The notes: a model not told the origin generated them from the sequence alone. Positions 52,979 through 61,617 are shown, counted from the stretch's first letter. The stretch: 64,000 nucleotides of DNA from SB11 sp965249955 (GCA_965249955.1 OZ252261.1:620001-684000), one strand, 5' to 3'. Numbers and translations: made by a program.

Positions 52979-53488
52979 ATGGCAAAAGTAGCCCACTATA
53001 ATACTCAACTTACTGAAGGGAATTTCTATCATATTTATAACCGTGCTGTTGGAAGTGATTTATTATTTAAAACTGATGATAATTACCAATACTTTCTTAA
53101 AAAATACCACGAGTATATTAACGATTATGCGGACACCTACGCATATTGTTTGCTAGGTAATCATTTCCATTTATTAATACGGATAAAGGATGAACTTCCA
53201 AGTTCAGATTTGACAAGTTTTGAAAACTTGTCAAAGCTGGACACGCATCAAATAGTAAGTCGCCAATTTAAAAATCTATTTATTGCTTACACATTAGCCT
53301 TCAACAAGCAGCAAAACAGAAACGGCACTCTTTTTCAAACTCCATTTAAACGTTGTTTGGTCGATAATGACATTTATTTTACCCGATTAATCTTTTACAT
53401 CCATGCTAACCCACAAACACACGGCATTTGTGATGATTTTACCGAATACAAATGGAGTTCGTATGGCTCTGTATTATCTGAAAAATAA
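52979..53488 (+). CDS. REP-associated tyrosine transposase (RAYT, Y1/HUH family), apparently frameshifted at its 3' end
   Basis: A 169-residue IS200-like Y1 transposase of the RAYT group, thought to nick and move REP palindromes. The HUH metal motif is GNHFHLLIRI (about 58-67) and the catalytic-Tyr region should be the segment IYFTRLIFYIHANPQTHG (about 131-148). The frame ends at a TAA after an A5 run, but a further 38 codons in the -1 frame (53485-53601) read as the usual C-terminal tail (NLKRKEVIDWFYGKEGFI). One base deleted in the A run, or -1 frameshifting, would explain this. Two palindromes lie inside the coding sequence and two larger ones flank the gene. Confidence 0.9.
   Translation: MAKVAHYNTQLTEGNFYHIYNRAVGSDLLFKTDDNYQYFLKKYHEYINDYADTYAYCLLGNHFHLLIRIKDELPSSDLTSFENLSKLDTHQIVSRQFKNLFIAYTLAFNKQQNRNGTLFQTPFKRCLVDNDIYFTRLIFYIHANPQTHGICDDFTEYKWSSYGSVLSEK
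53191..53235. repeat. two palindromes inside the RAYT coding sequence
   Basis: TGAACTT-CC-AAGTTCA (53191-53206) and TTTGACAAGTTTT-G-AAAACTTGTCAAA (53209-53235) lie side by side in frame, in a region that encodes a polar insert (DELPSSDLTSFENLSKLD). The second shares its TTTGACAA/TTGTCAAA words with the flanking REP-like palindromes, suggesting an element landed inside the transposase gene. Confidence 0.8.
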
Positions 53489-53601
53489 GTAACCTAAAAC
53501 GAAAAGAAGTAATTGATTGGTTTTATGGAAAAGAAGGTTTTATCAATTTTCATAAAGAAAATCGAAAACTAAGTGAAATTGAGTATTTGATGATTGAATA
53601 A
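53485..53601 (+). pseudogene. -1 frame C-terminal tail of the RAYT transposase
   Basis: Translation of the -1 frame from the A run gives a continuous 38-residue tail (ISNLKRKEVIDWFYGKEG and then FINFHKENRKLSEIEYLMIE) that matches the charged C-terminal end normal for RAYT proteins. It would join to the upstream frame if the A5 run were A6. It has no start codon of its own. Confidence 0.75.
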
Positions 53602-53619
53602 TGAAAAAGAGGTATCCAT

Positions 53620-53668
53620 TTAGTTCCACATTTGTCAAATTTCTAAAATTTGACAAATGTGGAACTAA
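53620..53668. repeat. REP-like perfect palindrome downstream of the RAYT gene
   Basis: Arms of 23 nt with the same CTA loop and the same 33-base core (53628-53660) as the upstream palindrome, but different outer arms (TTAGTTCC / GGAACTAA) that are again fully complementary. Together with the upstream copy it brackets the transposase gene. Confidence 0.9.
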
Positions 53669-53904
53669 CATAGGGTGATTTAACCCAACAACAATAGTGG
53701 TGATACGCTCATAAAATTTGGGCTACACAACTCTTACACACTTGTAAACAGCCATTTACTTTTGCTGCATCAAGCTGCTATCATGTTTATAGCAACTAAA
53801 AATAATACACCCCACAGGTAAAATAATAATACCGCCGTCTAAATAAATCAACCTAGATAGGCTACACCTAAATAGTAGTATTGTTCTAAGAAATAGTTGC
53901 CCAA
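53669..53904. other. non-coding spacer upstream of a lipoprotein gene
   Basis: No gene, RNA or clear repeat was recognised here. It should contain the promoter of the following lipoprotein gene, but no convincing TAnnTTTG pair was found. Confidence 0.4.
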
Positions 53905-54360
53905 ATGACTCGTAAAATTGTATATATAGCCCTAGTAGTACTGAGTTTGTTTGCTACATCGTGCAGTAAAGTAGATGAATCTATTGAGCCTACAACTACT
54001 ACCATACAAAATACTTGGGTAAACTACTCTTTAAGCCCTGAAGACGCCACAATACCCTACGATATTCAATATTTAAGCAATAAAGGCATACAAACCGTAT
54101 ACAACTACACAGGTAATTTTACTGCACGTGTCCCCGTTTTACGTTTCGACTCGGCAGGGACTACCTACACCCGCACATTATTAAGCATAAAAACAAAAGG
54201 CAGCGATGCACAAGTTGCCCCTAGTATTAATGCTGAGATGAAAATAGTATCTGATTATGGCTTTGTAATTGCCGAAGTATACCATAACAACTCTAACTGC
54301 GGATTTACCGAACGTAAAATAACCGAAATTCGTCCACTATCGTGGTTTAATATTAAATAA
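53905..54360 (+). CDS. lipoprotein of unknown function
   Basis: A 151-residue protein with a signal peptide and lipobox ATSC (Cys about residue 20). The mature part has alternating polar and hydrophobic residues (YDIQYLSNKGIQTVYNYTGNF; INAEMKIVSDYGFVIAEVYHN), suggesting a beta-sandwich. Family not recognised. Monocistronic, with its own terminator. Confidence 0.75.
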   Translation: MTRKIVYIALVVLSLFATSCSKVDESIEPTTTTIQNTWVNYSLSPEDATIPYDIQYLSNKGIQTVYNYTGNFTARVPVLRFDSAGTTYTRTLLSIKTKGSDAQVAPSINAEMKIVSDYGFVIAEVYHNNSNCGFTERKITEIRPLSWFNIK

Positions 54361-54384
54361 AAAAGACCGCTATCGCGGCCTTTT
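54359..54384 (+). terminator. terminator of the lipoprotein gene
   Basis: Hairpin AAAAGACCGC / GCGGCCTTTT with TATC loop and one mismatch, directly overlapping the stop codon region and followed by TTTTGC. Confidence 0.75.
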
Positions 54385-54420
54385 GCTCAATATAAAATAT
54401 CTTCCTTTTCACGTTAATGG

Positions 54421-55035
54421 CTACGCCATAACCACATTTTCTAATGAAAATTTAAGCGGTTCATTCTTTGAGCCACCGCCCGTCATTAGTATATCAGCGG
54501 ATAAAACACCATAAAGAGAAAGCTCAGTATTTATTTGGTTAATAATGGCTGAATTCAGTATATCACCTTCATTAATTTCAGAAACCACACCAATCCAAAT
54601 AGTCGGTTTAAATTCAAACACAGCTTTTTGAGCAGGAACAACATTTGTTTTTACTGCCAACAATTTACCATTTTTATAAATATTTGCATTAATACTTCCC
54701 GCTTGTAATTGGTTAGCAACCTGTATTTCATTGGCATTAGTAGCAGTGCTTGCACAATCCAGTACTAAACCTGTAGGGTGTTCTTTTGCCTCGTACACTT
54801 GTCCGTATTCAGCTTCAATTTGCTGAGTAAAATTTCCAAAACTATCATTTACATTGGCAGTATAACCTATAGGAAAAACAAATGGGTGATTATCATTTCT
54901 TCCACAGTTTTTTATCACCTTCCATGCCACAGCTATTTCACCAAAATCAATAGCCACGTTTTGCTGGAAAATTACTACGCTTGAATTATTTTGATCGTTA
55001 GATTGATTAATAAAATTTAATTTAATGTCAGACAT
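54421..55035 (-). CDS. conserved protein of unknown function, no signal peptide
   Basis: A 204-residue protein starting MSDIKLNFINQSNDQNNSSVVIFQQN, with a central VAWKVIKNCGRNDNHPFVFP and a C-terminal GVVSEINEGDILNSAIINQINTELSLYG. The overall pattern looks beta-rich and acidic. I do not recognise a family with a known function. Diverges from the elbB-like gene with about 140 bases between. Confidence 0.7.
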   Translation of the reverse strand: MSDIKLNFINQSNDQNNSSVVIFQQNVAIDFGEIAVAWKVIKNCGRNDNHPFVFPIGYTANVNDSFGNFTQQIEAEYGQVYEAKEHPTGLVLDCASTATNANEIQVANQLQAGSINANIYKNGKLLAVKTNVVPAQKAVFEFKPTIWIGVVSEINEGDILNSAIINQINTELSLYGVLSADILMTGGGSKNEPLKFSLENVVMA

Positions 55036-55111
55036 AATTGTTAGTATTTATTTTCGCAAATATTAACAAAATTTCCCATAATAAAATAGGGTACTCTTCA
55101 ACAAAAGCTAA

Positions 55112-55143
55112 TTTGCAACTCACCTGCAAGCACCCTATATTTG
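55112..55143 (+). promoter_or_regulatory. Bacteroidota promoter of the elbB-like gene
   Basis: TTTG (55112-55115) and TATATTTG (55136-55143) are separated by exactly 20 bases, matching the Bacteroidota -33 TTTG / -7 TAnnTTTG consensus. The -7 box ends 29 bases before the ATG. This is the best-formed promoter found in the window. Confidence 0.75.
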
Positions 55144-55172
55144 GCTTTACTTAAACAAAGCAACCAACTACA

Positions 55173-55856
55173 ATGAAAATAGGCGTATTACTTTCAGGAA
55201 ATGGTGTATACGACGGCTCAGAAATACACGAAGCCGTGCTTAGTATGCTTGCCATTGATGAGGCAGGCGCGGAATGGATTTGCCTTGCCCCCAACTACTA
55301 CCAACACCATGTAATAAACCACACCAACGGCGAAGAAATGCCCGAAACCCGCAACATACTTATAGAAGCCGCACGTATTGCGCGTGGCAACATAAAAGAT
55401 ATTGATGGTTTTGACATTGATGAGATTGACGGACTGGTGATGCCGGGTGGTTTTGGTGCAGCAAAAAACTTTAGCCAATGGGCTTTTGAAGGCGCAGCAG
55501 GCGAGGTGAACCCAATAGTAAAAGAATTTTTATTAAAATTGATAAAAGCAGGCAAACCTATTGCGGCACTGTGCATATCGCCGGTTGTATTGGCAAAAAC
55601 ACTTGAGGGCAGTGGAACAACTCCTAAGCTTACTTTAGGCACAGACAAAGCCCCTTCTCCGTACGATATAAAAGCCGACAGCGAAGGCCTGGCAACTATG
55701 GGCGCGCAACCACAAATGAAAACCATCAACGAAATTATGGTTGACGAAGAAAACAAAATAATAAGCGCACCATGCTATATGATGGAGGTAAGCATAAAAC
55801 AAGTAAGAGCTAACGCCAAGATGGCCATAGACAAAATGATAGAGATGATTGGGTAA
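55173..55856 (+). CDS. elbB: ElbB/DJ-1/PfpI-family glyoxalase-like protein
   Basis: A 227-residue class I glutamine-amidotransferase-fold protein of the ElbB (isoprenoid biosynthesis isomerase-like) group. The start MKIGVLLSGNGVYDGSEIHEAV, the LVMPGGFGAAKN turn and the nucleophile region IAALCISPVVLAK (Cys near 134) are diagnostic. ElbB has glyoxalase activity in vitro; its physiological role is not settled. Cytosolic. It is followed by two small HAD genes that may be co-transcribed. Confidence 0.92.
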   Translation: MKIGVLLSGNGVYDGSEIHEAVLSMLAIDEAGAEWICLAPNYYQHHVINHTNGEEMPETRNILIEAARIARGNIKDIDGFDIDEIDGLVMPGGFGAAKNFSQWAFEGAAGEVNPIVKEFLLKLIKAGKPIAALCISPVVLAKTLEGSGTTPKLTLGTDKAPSPYDIKADSEGLATMGAQPQMKTINEIMVDEENKIISAPCYMMEVSIKQVRANAKMAIDKMIEMIG

Positions 55857-55906
55857 AAGCTTGACAGAAGAACTGAAAACGGTAAACAGAAAACTTAAAA
55901 ACTGAC

Positions 55907-56284
55907 ATGAAGATAGCAATAGATTTTGACGGAGTATTACACGGATATAGCAAAGGCTTTCAAGATGGCGAAATTTATGACCCACCGGTACCCGGTGCCG
56001 CTGAAGCTATGAAAAAAATGAAAGAGCAAGGACACTACTTGTATATTTTTACTACCCGTACCAATAAAATATTTAGAAAAAAGGGCGACGGTAAAGACGA
56101 AAAATACCAAGAAAATCAAATAAAGGAATGGATGGCCAAATACGATATTCCTTACGATAAAATATGGACGTTTGGCAAACCAATGGCTGATTTATTTATT
56201 GACGATAGAGCAATAAACTTTGCAGGCAATTGGGACGATACTTTTGAAACCGTTACCAACTTTAAAACTTGGCTTGAGAAATAA
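55907..56284 (+). CDS. small HAD-superfamily phosphatase-like protein (copy 1)
   Basis: A 125-residue protein with HAD motif I IAIDFDGVLHG at the N-terminus (nucleophile Asp8, acid/base Asp10), motif II FTTRT (Thr) and the acidic motif LFIDDRAINF near 99-107. Small size without a full cap domain suggests a BT0820-like group hydrolase. The substrate is not known. It is 50 bases after the elbB-like gene. Confidence 0.85.
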   Translation: MKIAIDFDGVLHGYSKGFQDGEIYDPPVPGAAEAMKKMKEQGHYLYIFTTRTNKIFRKKGDGKDEKYQENQIKEWMAKYDIPYDKIWTFGKPMADLFIDDRAINFAGNWDDTFETVTNFKTWLEK

Positions 56285-56337
56285 TTTACTGTTTTATTTA
56301 CCAAAATCCCTAAACAGAAAACTAAAAACTTAACAGA

Positions 56338-56790
56338 ATGAAGATAGCCGTAGATTTTGACGGAACAATAGTAGAAAACAGGTATCCTGCAATTGGCGAA
56401 GAAATGATTTTTGCCTTTGCCACACTTGATGCAATACAAAAAAAAGGGCATCAGCTAATATTGTGGACGTATAGAGTAGGAAAAGAATTGGACGACGCGG
56501 TTGAGTTTTGCCGTAAAAACGGGCTAGAGTTTGAAGCTGTAAACGCCAACTACGCAGGTGAAGAATTTGATGCCGAAACCCCTCGAAAACTAAATGTAGA
56601 TTGTTTTATTGACGATAGAAATGTAGGTGGCTTTTTGGGCTGGGGTAAAGTATACCAACTTATATGCCCTGAGGATAAAAACAACTTTGAAAAAATGGTG
56701 CTAGACTACGATGCTCACCACAACTACAACAAATACAAAGGACTAAAAAAACGAATTTTATATTCCCTATCGGGCAACAAAGGCCTGTAA
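56338..56790 (+). CDS. small HAD-superfamily phosphatase-like protein (copy 2)
   Basis: A 150-residue relative of the preceding gene, with IAVDFDGTIVENRYP, LWTYR (motif II) and CFIDDRNVGG (acidic motif near 96-104). Both copies begin with the same pattern MKIA-DFDG, which suggests an old duplication. The longer C-terminal tail is basic. Role unknown. Confidence 0.85.
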   Translation: MKIAVDFDGTIVENRYPAIGEEMIFAFATLDAIQKKGHQLILWTYRVGKELDDAVEFCRKNGLEFEAVNANYAGEEFDAETPRKLNVDCFIDDRNVGGFLGWGKVYQLICPEDKNNFEKMVLDYDAHHNYNKYKGLKKRILYSLSGNKGL

Positions 56791-56951
56791 AGTATATTTT
56801 AAACCAACAAGCGTTCTTTAAGCACTAAAATTGCATTACCAATAGCTACCTAGTGCCTGCCATTTTGGCTAACTACCTTTTTGGCATAAGGCTTGGATAG
56901 TACTAAACCAATAATATAACCATTCATTTCATAAAGTATAAGTACCACAAC

Positions 56952-59453
56952 ATGTTTAATACTGACGATAACGGGAAGTTTATGTTTACAGAGCTTTCAT
57001 CAGACGAGCAAGACGGCACAGAGTTTCTTCCTTTGCTTTCGCAAGAAGAAGAGGACGAGATACACAAAGAAGAAACACCCGATGAGCTGCCAATATTACC
57101 GCTTCGTAATACGGTAATGTTTCCCGGCGTGGTATTTCCTATAACAGTTGGACGAGATAAATCAATATCACTTATAAAAGATGCCAATAAAGGCAACAAA
57201 ATTATAGGCGTAGTGGCACAAAAAGATGCCAGTATTGAAGACCCTACTACTGACGACCTTTTTGATACAGGAACAGTAGCCTTAATACTTCGCACGTTGC
57301 GCATGCCCGATGGAAATACAACAGTAATTCTTCAAGGTAAAAAGCGTTTTGAAGTAAAAGAGTTTACCACTATAAAACCATACTTTAAGGCTAAAGTAAC
57401 CCCCATTGATGTTAAACGTCAATCACTAAAAAAAGAGGGGCAAGCCATAATAGAAACGGTAAAAGATTTAGCATTAAAAATTATTGAACTATCGCCAAGC
57501 ATACCTACCGAAGCAGGTTTTGCCATAAAAAATATTGATAGCCCTAATTTTTTAGTCAACTTTATAGCCTCAAACCTAAATGTTGATACCGCCGAAAAGC
57601 AACGCATTTTAAAAGAAAACAGCCTTTTAGACCGTGCTAATTTGGTGCTTGAAAACCTTAACCGCGAAGCCCAAATGCTGGAACTAAAAAACCAGATACA
57701 GAACAAGGTAAAGGTTGATTTAGACAAGCAGCAACGCGATTACTTCCTTCAACAACAAATAAAAGTAATACAAGAAGAACTTGGCCAAGAAAACCCCGAC
57801 CGCGAAATAGAAAATATGCGCGATAAGGGTAAAAAGAAAAAATGGGCTAAAGAGGTAAACGATGCTTTTAATAAAGAGCTTGACCGACTGCAACGCATGA
57901 ACCCAATGGCTCCCGACTATTCAGTAGGGCTAAACTGGGCACAGTTGGTACTTGATTTACCTTGGGGAGAAACTACCAAAGATAATTTTGATATAAAACG
58001 CGCCAAAAAGGTGTTGGATGCCGACCATTTTGGGCTTGATAAAGTAAAAGACCGCATACTTGAATATTTGGCTGTTTTGAAGCTAAAAGGCGACATGAAA
58101 AGCCCTATTATTTGCTTGTATGGCCCTCCGGGTGTGGGTAAAACCTCGCTAGGAAAAAGTATAGCAAGAGCCGTAGGTCGTAAATACGTACGTATGTCGC
58201 TAGGTGGTTTGCGCGATGAAGCTGAAATACGCGGGCACCGCAAAACCTACATAGGCGCTATGCCGGGCCGCATTATACAATCGCTTAAAAAAGGTCAATC
58301 TTCTAACCCTGTTTTTATATTGGATGAGATTGATAAACTGGCCAGCGATTTTAGGGGCGACCCATCATCAGCGCTTTTAGAGGTGCTTGATCCCGAACAA
58401 AACAATACTTTTTACGATAACTATGTAGAGATAGACTACGACCTTAGCAAGGTGATGTTTATAGCTACTGCCAACAATTTAGATACTATACAGCCTGCCC
58501 TTTTGGATAGGATGGAGATTATAGAAATTAACGGCTACACGGTTGAGGAAAAAATAGAAATAGCAAAAAAATACCTTATCCCTAAACAAGCCGAAGCGCA
58601 CGGGCTTAAAAAAGACCAAATAAAACTAAGCAACACGGTGCTTGAAAAAATAGTTGAAGACTATACCAGCGAATCGGGGGTGCGTGGATTGGAGAAAAAA
58701 ATAGCCTCTATTGCCCGCCACCAAGCCCGCAGCTTTGTGGGTGGTGAGGACTTTAAAGCCAGCTTAAGCATTGATGATGTGATGACCATTTTGGGTGCCG
58801 AGCGCATGGAAAAAGAGATGTACCAAGGCAATGATGTAGCCGGTGTAGTAACCGGTTTGGCTTGGACACCCGTAGGCGGCACTATACTAAATGTAGAATC
58901 GGTATTAACGCTGGGCACAGGTAAATTGACCCTAACGGGTAAATTGGGCGATGTGATGAAAGAATCGGCTGTTACGGCACTTACTTTCTTAAAAGCCCAC
59001 GCCGATTATTTGGGCATTAACCCCAAATTGTTCGACCAACGCGACATACATATTCACTTTCCTGCTGGTGCAATTCCTAAAGATGGCCCTTCGGCAGGTA
59101 TTACCATACTTACCTCGTTAGCATCGCTATTTACCCAACGTAAAGTGAAGCCTTTTACGGCTATGACGGGCGAAATAACCCTTCGTGGTAAAGTATTACC
59201 GGTAGGCGGTATAAAAGAGAAAATATTAGCTGCCAGACGTGCGGGAATAACCGATATTATACTTTGTGATAAAAACCGCAAGGATATTGAGGATATTAAA
59301 CCCAATTATTTAAAAGGTTTAACCTTTCACTACGTTAATAATATGCTACAAGTATTGGATATATCGGTAACCAAAAAAGCAGTCGAGCACCCGGTTGATT
59401 TAAGCGTACGCGAGACTACCGAACGTAAAGAAGCTAACGTTAGCGTTATTTAA
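56952..59453 (+). CDS. lon: ATP-dependent Lon protease
   Basis: An 833-residue AAA+ serine protease that degrades unfolded and regulatory proteins in the cytosol. An N-terminal LON domain starts at LPILPLRNTVMFPGVVFP (about 47-65). The ATPase Walker A is GPPGVGKTSLG (about 391) and Walker B is IFILDEIDKL (about 453). The protease domain has KDGPSAGITI with the catalytic Ser (about 711) and the catalytic Lys in PVGGIKEKILAARR (about 755). An acidic N-terminal extension precedes the LON domain, as in many Bacteroidota. Ends before a strong terminator. Confidence 0.97.
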   Translation: MFNTDDNGKFMFTELSSDEQDGTEFLPLLSQEEEDEIHKEETPDELPILPLRNTVMFPGVVFPITVGRDKSISLIKDANKGNKIIGVVAQKDASIEDPTTDDLFDTGTVALILRTLRMPDGNTTVILQGKKRFEVKEFTTIKPYFKAKVTPIDVKRQSLKKEGQAIIETVKDLALKIIELSPSIPTEAGFAIKNIDSPNFLVNFIASNLNVDTAEKQRILKENSLLDRANLVLENLNREAQMLELKNQIQNKVKVDLDKQQRDYFLQQQIKVIQEELGQENPDREIENMRDKGKKKKWAKEVNDAFNKELDRLQRMNPMAPDYSVGLNWAQLVLDLPWGETTKDNFDIKRAKKVLDADHFGLDKVKDRILEYLAVLKLKGDMKSPIICLYGPPGVGKTSLGKSIARAVGRKYVRMSLGGLRDEAEIRGHRKTYIGAMPGRIIQSLKKGQSSNPVFILDEIDKLASDFRGDPSSALLEVLDPEQNNTFYDNYVEIDYDLSKVMFIATANNLDTIQPALLDRMEIIEINGYTVEEKIEIAKKYLIPKQAEAHGLKKDQIKLSNTVLEKIVEDYTSESGVRGLEKKIASIARHQARSFVGGEDFKASLSIDDVMTILGAERMEKEMYQGNDVAGVVTGLAWTPVGGTILNVESVLTLGTGKLTLTGKLGDVMKESAVTALTFLKAHADYLGINPKLFDQRDIHIHFPAGAIPKDGPSAGITILTSLASLFTQRKVKPFTAMTGEITLRGKVLPVGGIKEKILAARRAGITDIILCDKNRKDIEDIKPNYLKGLTFHYVNNMLQVLDISVTKKAVEHPVDLSVRETTERKEANVSVI

Positions 59454-59475
59454 CTAAATAACGCCCATATACCAT

Positions 59476-59520
59476 AAATATAAAGGGTGGACTATATAAA
59501 TAGTCCACCCTTTATATTTT
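59476..59520 (+). terminator. intrinsic terminator of lon
   Basis: Perfect 20-nt arms, with core AAGGGTGGACTAT / ATAGTCCACCCTT around an ATAA loop, 23 bases after the lon stop and ending in a short T run. Its A/T flanks could also end the leftward transcript of the next gene. Confidence 0.88.
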
Positions 59521-59533
59521 AATTTCAAATTAC

Positions 59534-60148
59534 CTATAGTGGACGTGGCAATAAAAGTCTACCTTTAGGAGTAAGATGAATAATATCATTTTTAACTGAA
59601 ATAACTTCTAATTGCTGCAAGTGTATTAATGCTTGTGAGTAATCATTTTTATCTAATAGTTCTAATCCTATATTAGCTTCCTGTTTTACCTTATTAATTT
59701 CATCAAAAAGTTGTACTTTCTCTACTCCATTTGGAAACTTTCGCATCATTGCAATTACACTCATTGAGCCATATTTTGAAAGCATTTCATAATTGAAAAA
59801 ATAAACGCCCTGATTGTTTTCTATACTCTCGTTTATCAAATAATACAGATTAATTAACCAAGATTTTGAAAAGTTGTTATCTAAATGAAAGTTCATAAGG
59901 TAGCCGATATTATCAAACATAACCATTGTTCCATGTTCATATTTTGGTAATATTTTTAGAAATGCTTCTATTTTACTTTTGAGCAATTCTTTCATCTTTG
60001 ATAATCTATCAACTTCAATTACGCATTCTTTTTCATTCTCTATTAAATCCAAATCTTGAGTATCTATACATTCAGAAAACCATTCAAGATTTCCCGTCAT
60101 TTGGTAGCGGGTGCCAAAACCGCAAATTGTGCATATTTTAATTCCCAT
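59534..60148 (-). CDS. zinc-finger-like protein of unknown function, 5' end adjoining a dispersed repeat
   Basis: A 204-residue protein beginning MGIKICTICGFGTRYQ with a CxxC pair. The middle has GTMVMFDNIGYLMNFH and helical, Leu/Lys-rich stretches; the end KNDIIHLTPKGRLLLPRPL fits a winged-helix-like wing. No family recognised. The frame extends 19 residues upstream (GCHPERSWRVEALAKEGE), but that extension is the translated dispersed repeat rather than protein-like sequence, so the later ATG was chosen. Its promoter would lie in or next to the repeat. Confidence 0.7.
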   Translation of the reverse strand: MGIKICTICGFGTRYQMTGNLEWFSECIDTQDLDLIENEKECVIEVDRLSKMKELLKSKIEAFLKILPKYEHGTMVMFDNIGYLMNFHLDNNFSKSWLINLYYLINESIENNQGVYFFNYEMLSKYGSMSVIAMMRKFPNGVEKVQLFDEINKVKQEANIGLELLDKNDYSQALIHLQQLEVISVKNDIIHLTPKGRLLLPRPL

Positions 60149-60215
60149 TTCTCCCTCCTTTGCCAACGCTTCCACTCTCCAACTCCGCTCAGGATGACAG
60201 CCCACAAGCGGTACA
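60125..60215 (-). repeat. inverted single copy of the dispersed repeat
   Basis: On the minus strand this reads GGGCTGTCATCCTGAGCGG, then a GTGGAAGCG...GGCAAAGGAGGGAGAAA stretch, matching the unit near 48282-48345. It abuts the 5' end of the zinc-finger-like gene. Confidence 0.75.
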
Positions 60216-60338
60216 AGTTGGCGTATTTATTTTATAATTTTCTTAAACCAAACTCAATGAATATTGGGTGCGGTAGGAACGTCATTCCCTCGAAAAAGGG
60301 AATCAGCGCGTAGGACAATACTTTTTATTATGTAAGAA

Positions 60339-60842
60339 CTACTTTTTAGCGGTGGCTTTGCTAATCCACAAATCGGCAGCTACATAGGTTACGCTATCGC
60401 TTTGCAGCACATCCACCGATTTATCGCTAACACGGGCACGAAAGTGGCAAATAAGTTCACCCTCATCACAGCCTTCAAAATAGTTCATTTGCCCATAACT
60501 ATATTCGGCTTCTGTTTCGGCCACATCCTCAATAAACGCCCTATTACCACTGGGGCAACGGCTAAACATTTTAGTTTTAGCTTCATTTTTATCCGTCTTT
60601 TTGGTATAGGGTGTAGTTAGTTTTTTACGCACCAAGCTATACGTTACCGAGCTAATACCTCCTCCACCATCATCACCTAAAGCAATAGCTTCGCCCAAAA
60701 CATCTTCATCTTCAGAGGTGCCTTCTCGTTCAGAAATAGTTACTATATTATCTTCTGCATCAGTAGCATAAATATATTGATACGATAGGCCAAAAATGGC
60801 TATTAGTGCTAAGGCAGCACCTATTTTTAGTAGAGCTTTCAT
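60339..60842 (-). CDS. exported small protein of unknown function
   Basis: A 167-residue protein with a signal-type hydrophobic N-terminus (LLKIGAALALIAIFGLSYQYIYA). The mature part has an acidic stretch with a GDDGGGGISS turn, two Cys residues spaced in RCPSGN and EGCDEGELIC, and a C-terminal half with alternating strands (YSYGQMNYFEGC; VTYVAADLWIS). Family not recognised. Single gene. Confidence 0.65.
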   Translation of the reverse strand: MKALLKIGAALALIAIFGLSYQYIYATDAEDNIVTISEREGTSEDEDVLGEAIALGDDGGGGISSVTYSLVRKKLTTPYTKKTDKNEAKTKMFSRCPSGNRAFIEDVAETEAEYSYGQMNYFEGCDEGELICHFRARVSDKSVDVLQSDSVTYVAADLWISKATAKK

Positions 60843-60902
60843 GGGCTAATTTTTTAGTTCATACTTATTGGCAATATGAGGTAAACGACTGATTATCAAA
60901 AT

Positions 60903-61526
60903 TTATTTTACCGTTCGTCGAATAATCCACTCGGCAACAAGCAAGTTGGGTATCCAGTTTATCCATGCAGTTATCTGTACCACAAAATCGTGTTCCCAGC
61001 CAAAATACAGTGATAACAAAGGCACATACAAACGTAATGTAACAGCAGAGAAGCTAAGGGCATAGCTTCGTATCATCCATTTTTTATGTTCTGTAATATT
61101 ATGTTCACGAACTCGTTTATAAGCCAAAAAAGTAAAGCTAAACCACAGCAAACTAAGCACTGTAAACCCTGCTTGCGACCAAAAGCCTCCGTTGGCATAC
61201 AATGCCATATAAAAGCCCGACGGTGCAGCTAAAAACAATATTGCACCCACATACACCTTGCCCAGTGTACGGTGCAGACTTAAATAGCGTTGGCGTAGCT
61301 TTTTTACAAACTGAAAAGGCCCTGTTAGCACTACTAAAATGCTTGAACTGATATGGATGTAAAAAGCCGTCATCCATGCCCTATCAGTAATAAAATCTTG
61401 TTTGGCCAGCAAAAAACCAATATCAGTACGCAAACTAAAATAGGCAAAGGTGATTATGCCCAAGTATAGCGAAAGAAAGGCCAGTATAGCCCACAAAAAA
61501 CCTTGCAGTAATTGTTTTACCACCAT
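60903..61526 (-). CDS. DUF2306-family membrane protein
   Basis: A 207-residue integral membrane protein with about five or six helices. Typical DUF2306 features are present: an early helix LSLYLGIITFAYFSL, the His-containing segment TAFYIHISSSILVVLTGPFQF, LSLHRTLGKVYVGAI and TEHKKWMIRSYALSFSAVTLRLY. The family is common in Bacteroidota; function unknown. Confidence 0.85.
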   Translation of the reverse strand: MVVKQLLQGFLWAILAFLSLYLGIITFAYFSLRTDIGFLLAKQDFITDRAWMTAFYIHISSSILVVLTGPFQFVKKLRQRYLSLHRTLGKVYVGAILFLAAPSGFYMALYANGGFWSQAGFTVLSLLWFSFTFLAYKRVREHNITEHKKWMIRSYALSFSAVTLRLYVPLLSLYFGWEHDFVVQITAWINWIPNLLVAEWIIRRTVK

Positions 61527-61617
61527 ATCAAACTTAGTAATTAACGATTACATACCAAGAAATATTGGATGGTAAACAAGCTATACTTGTGTTATACTAA
61601 ACATTGTGGCTAAATTG

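Noticed and set aside
52906..53668. Flanking palindromes as simple bidirectional terminators
   Set aside because: The 33-base core is shared by both and brackets a RAYT gene, which fits a REP-type mobile element better; they may still act as terminators.
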